DNA of 64,000 nt from Bacteroidales bacterium UBA6828 (GTDB lineage: Bacteria > Bacteroidota > Bacteroidia > Bacteroidales > Paludibacteraceae), in NCBI GenBank assembly GCA_002452095.1, contig DKEG01000060.1:11086-75085 (forward strand), given 5' to 3'. Under the pieces are notes generated by a model. That model ran no database searches, was not told where the DNA came from, and was given only the letters and a program-made list of their open reading frames with translations. Shown in pieces: positions 62,147 to 64,000 of the stretch. A program made the position numbers and the translations under genes. The stretch's first letter is position 1. Every line of letters begins with the position of its first letter.

Positions 62147-62632
62147 CACGCTATACACATTCCATATACAAAAAGGACATAAGAAGGAGGGGGTCTAACA
62201 AGTAAAAAAGGAAGCCTATTCTTCAGAAAAAGATTGCTCTTAACGACGCGAGCCGCGTCGTCTCCCAACAAAATAAGAGGATGTCTATACTTGTTAGACA
62301 GTCTCAAAGAGACTGCCTTATGGAGCGTCTCAACAGGCACCCTCGCGGGGCTGTATTTCGGCATACAAACACAAGAATACAACTTTCCAATTTACAAATT
62401 TGCTCATTTACAAATTTACAGATTTTCAAACTGTCCCTCCTTGTGCGGGCTACTGATTTATCTATGCACACTACCATATGACTCCTCCGAGCGATACAAT
62501 ACTCCGGCTATCCAATGTGCGCCCCTCATATTATCGGCTGATGCTGTGCTTGGGGGGCGATGCGGCTCGCGTCGTCATGCGCCGCAGGCGCACTTCACCC
62601 GTACATATAGTACCTTTCGGCTGTCGCCGAAT

Positions 62633-62653
62633 GACGACGCGAGCCGCGTCGTC
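62633..62653. repeat. Dispersed GC-rich palindrome
   Basis: GACGACGCG and CGCGTCGTC flank AGC. It matches the palindrome at 25026-25046 except for the central base. Confidence 0.75.
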
Positions 62654-62864
62654 CCCCGGATACAGCCACGTCCCATAGGCATAGTCTCGCAGCGTTGTTT
62701 GGCGGCAGCCGAAAGACCTATACGTTTTTATGTCTTTTTGATGGCACTTAAATGCTGTTTTTTAGCACTTTTGTATTATTTCCCATTGTTCCATTACTAT
62801 TTTGATACGGTAGCCCTGTATTAGTGCTGCATAGACTTGCTCTTGATTTTTTTATCTGCCGATA

Positions 62865-62895
62865 TTGTGTAATCCGAGGATTTTATGTAATTTTG
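62865..62895 (+). promoter_or_regulatory. Promoter of murC
   Basis: TTG (62865-62867), 20 bases, TAATTTTG (62888-62895). The ATG follows about 70 bases on. Confidence 0.75.
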
Positions 62896-62973
62896 CGGGC
62901 TAATTTCTTTTTATAGGATGATAGAACCATAGATGATAGAAATAAGAATCGTTTTTAGAACACAGGATTAGAG

Positions 62974-64000
62974 ATGTTAGATACCAAGGATTTACAATCG
63001 GTTTATTTTTTGGGAATTGGCGGGATTGGTATGAGTGCGCTGGCACGCTACTACCATTCGCGCGGGTATCGCGTGTCGGGATATGACCATACGCCATCGC
63101 CACTGACGCACGAATTGGAAAAAGAGGGGCTGACCGTTTCCTACAAAGACGACGTGGAGGCACTGCAGGCTACGGGTATCGACCCGCGGCACACTTTGGT
63201 GATACGTACACCTGCCGTGCCGGAAGACACCATGATTTACACCTATCTGCGCAATAACGGCTACGAAATACTGAAGCGTGCGGAGGTGCTGGGAATGGTA
63301 ACCAAACAGATGAAGGCACTATGCGTAGCAGGTACGCACGGCAAGACAACCACCTCGACAATACTGGCACACCTGATGTACCAGTCGGAGATAGGCACCA
63401 ATGCTTTCCTTGGCGGCATCAGCAATAACTACGGAACGAATGTACTGCTGCAAAAAGACAGCAGTTATGTAGTGGTGGAAGCAGACGAATACGATCGTTC
63501 GTTTCACTATCTGACGCCTTATATGTCGGTGATTACGGCGGTTGATCCCGACCACCTGGATATTTACGGTACGGCAGAGGCATACAAAGAGAGTTTCGAG
63601 TACTACACCTCGTTGATACAAGCGGCACTGATTGTAAAGAAAGGATTGGATTTTACACCTCGACTGAAGAAGGGTGTAAAACTCTATACATACAGTGCGA
63701 CCGAGAAAGCGGATTTCTATGCGGACAATATCCGTGTGCAGAAAGGAAATATCTACTTTGATTTCCATACACCGACCGACTCGCTGCCGGATTTGCGTTT
63801 GGGCGTACCGGTATGGGTGAACATAGAAAACAGCGTGGCGGCAATGGCTGTGGCGTGGCTCAATGGGGTGAACAAGGACGAACTGAGACACGGGTTGCTT
63901 ACCTATTCAGGCGTTTACAGACGGTTTAACATACACGTAAACAATGACCGTGTGGCGTATGTGGATGACTATGCCCACCACCCTACCGAGATACAGACCT
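62974..64000 (+). CDS. murC: UDP-N-acetylmuramate--L-alanine ligase, cut by the window end
   Basis: MurC adds L-alanine to UDP-MurNAc in cytoplasmic peptidoglycan synthesis. The first 342 residues are present. Seen are the nucleotide-binding start YFLGIGGIGMSALARYY, the ATP loop AGTHGKTTTSTI near residue 116, the EADEYDRSF segment near 170, DPDHLDIYG, and DDYAHHPTEIQT at the end of the window. The start is the first ATG of the frame, after a promoter about 70 bases upstream. With murA and murB, three early peptidoglycan genes lie in the window, although in separate places. Confidence 0.95.
   Translation, partial: MLDTKDLQSVYFLGIGGIGMSALARYYHSRGYRVSGYDHTPSPLTHELEKEGLTVSYKDDVEALQATGIDPRHTLVIRTPAVPEDTMIYTYLRNNGYEILKRAEVLGMVTKQMKALCVAGTHGKTTTSTILAHLMYQSEIGTNAFLGGISNNYGTNVLLQKDSSYVVVEADEYDRSFHYLTPYMSVITAVDPDHLDIYGTAEAYKESFEYYTSLIQAALIVKKGLDFTPRLKKGVKLYTYSATEKADFYADNIRVQKGNIYFDFHTPTDSLPDLRLGVPVWVNIENSVAAMAVAWLNGVNKDELRHGLLTYSGVYRRFNIHVNNDRVAYVDDYAHHPTEIQT

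Larger units (their letters stand above)
61935..62973. other. Repeat-rich intergenic region, no gene seen
   Basis: A 196-codon frame (62234-62824) is driven by palindromes and has no recognisable product. Present are the 16-bp repeat block at 61944-61967 (also at 47-70), the perfect 11-bp array at 62092-62146, three palindromes of the GACGACGCG type (62235-62253, 62560-62576 decayed, 62633-62653), and GACAGTCTC/GAGACTGCC-like arms near 62300. The murC promoter closes the region. Confidence 0.65.

Noticed and set aside
62234..62824. 196-codon frame in the repeat region before murC
   Set aside because: It crosses several palindromic repeats and has no recognisable product or base use of a gene.

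Overview
The window looks like a chromosome segment of a Bacteroidota member, most likely order Bacteroidales. Three things support this: promoters of the Bacteroidota type (TTG, exactly 20 bases, then TAnnTTTG) upstream of housekeeping genes and tRNAs; secreted proteins ending in type IX secretion (T9SS) type A sorting domains; and weak or absent Shine-Dalgarno sites with short leaders. No rRNA is present, so genus cannot be given. The coding regions of housekeeping and surface genes are clearly richer in G+C than two inserted-looking blocks (about 11.3-21.2 kb and 50.6-53.5 kb).

Layout. 0.3-3.0 kb: a two-gene restriction-modification system on the minus strand. 3.2-10.6 kb: a minus-strand housekeeping run murA-dsbD-rlmB-rluA-like-iorA-iorB behind a murA promoter, plus an unrecognised small gene. 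10.7-11.3 kb: intergenic region with an 11-bp repeat array and a structured RNA element. 11.35-21.2 kb: a tight plus-strand operon centred on a divergent Hsp70, with a J-like/CFI-box protein, a membrane-anchored protein with a GrpE-like tail, a membrane repeat protein, a (pseudo)kinase-AAA+ fusion, a TerB-like protein and a frameshifted membrane gene. 21.3-24.4 kb: murB and nadE. 24.5-24.9 kb: convergent tRNA-Glu(CTC) and tRNA-Lys(CTT) with mirrored identical promoters. 25.3-46.2 kb: surface proteins, namely two ~1060-residue T9SS adhesin-like proteins each followed by an outer-membrane barrel gene, then a 3740-residue multidomain giant. 46.3-56.2 kb: a second copy of the structured RNA, here with its own promoter and terminator, then a locus bounded by two voltage-gated-like channel genes and holding small basic and coiled-coil proteins, a membrane OmpA-like protein, paralogous small proteins, a GIY-YIG nuclease-like protein and a leucine-rich-repeat protein sharing one C-terminal domain, and a lipoprotein. 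56.2-62 kb: an HNH protein, dxs, trkA and trkH. 62-64 kb: a repeat-rich intergenic region and the 5' part of murC.

The two best candidates for something undescribed are the Hsp70-kinase-AAA operon, which carries equivalents of a whole Hsp70 cycle (J-like, Hsp70, GrpE-like) plus a second ATPase and a kinase-like sensor, and the rod-like RNA that occurs twice, each time just upstream of one of the two accessory blocks. The two RNA copies conserve pairing with different sequences, including a possible loop-to-3' pseudoknot. A third pattern runs across the whole window: short tandem direct repeats of exactly 11 bp, with at least six different unit sequences, in at least nine intergenic places.

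All calls are from reading the sequence and from knowledge of protein families; no database or folding program was run.
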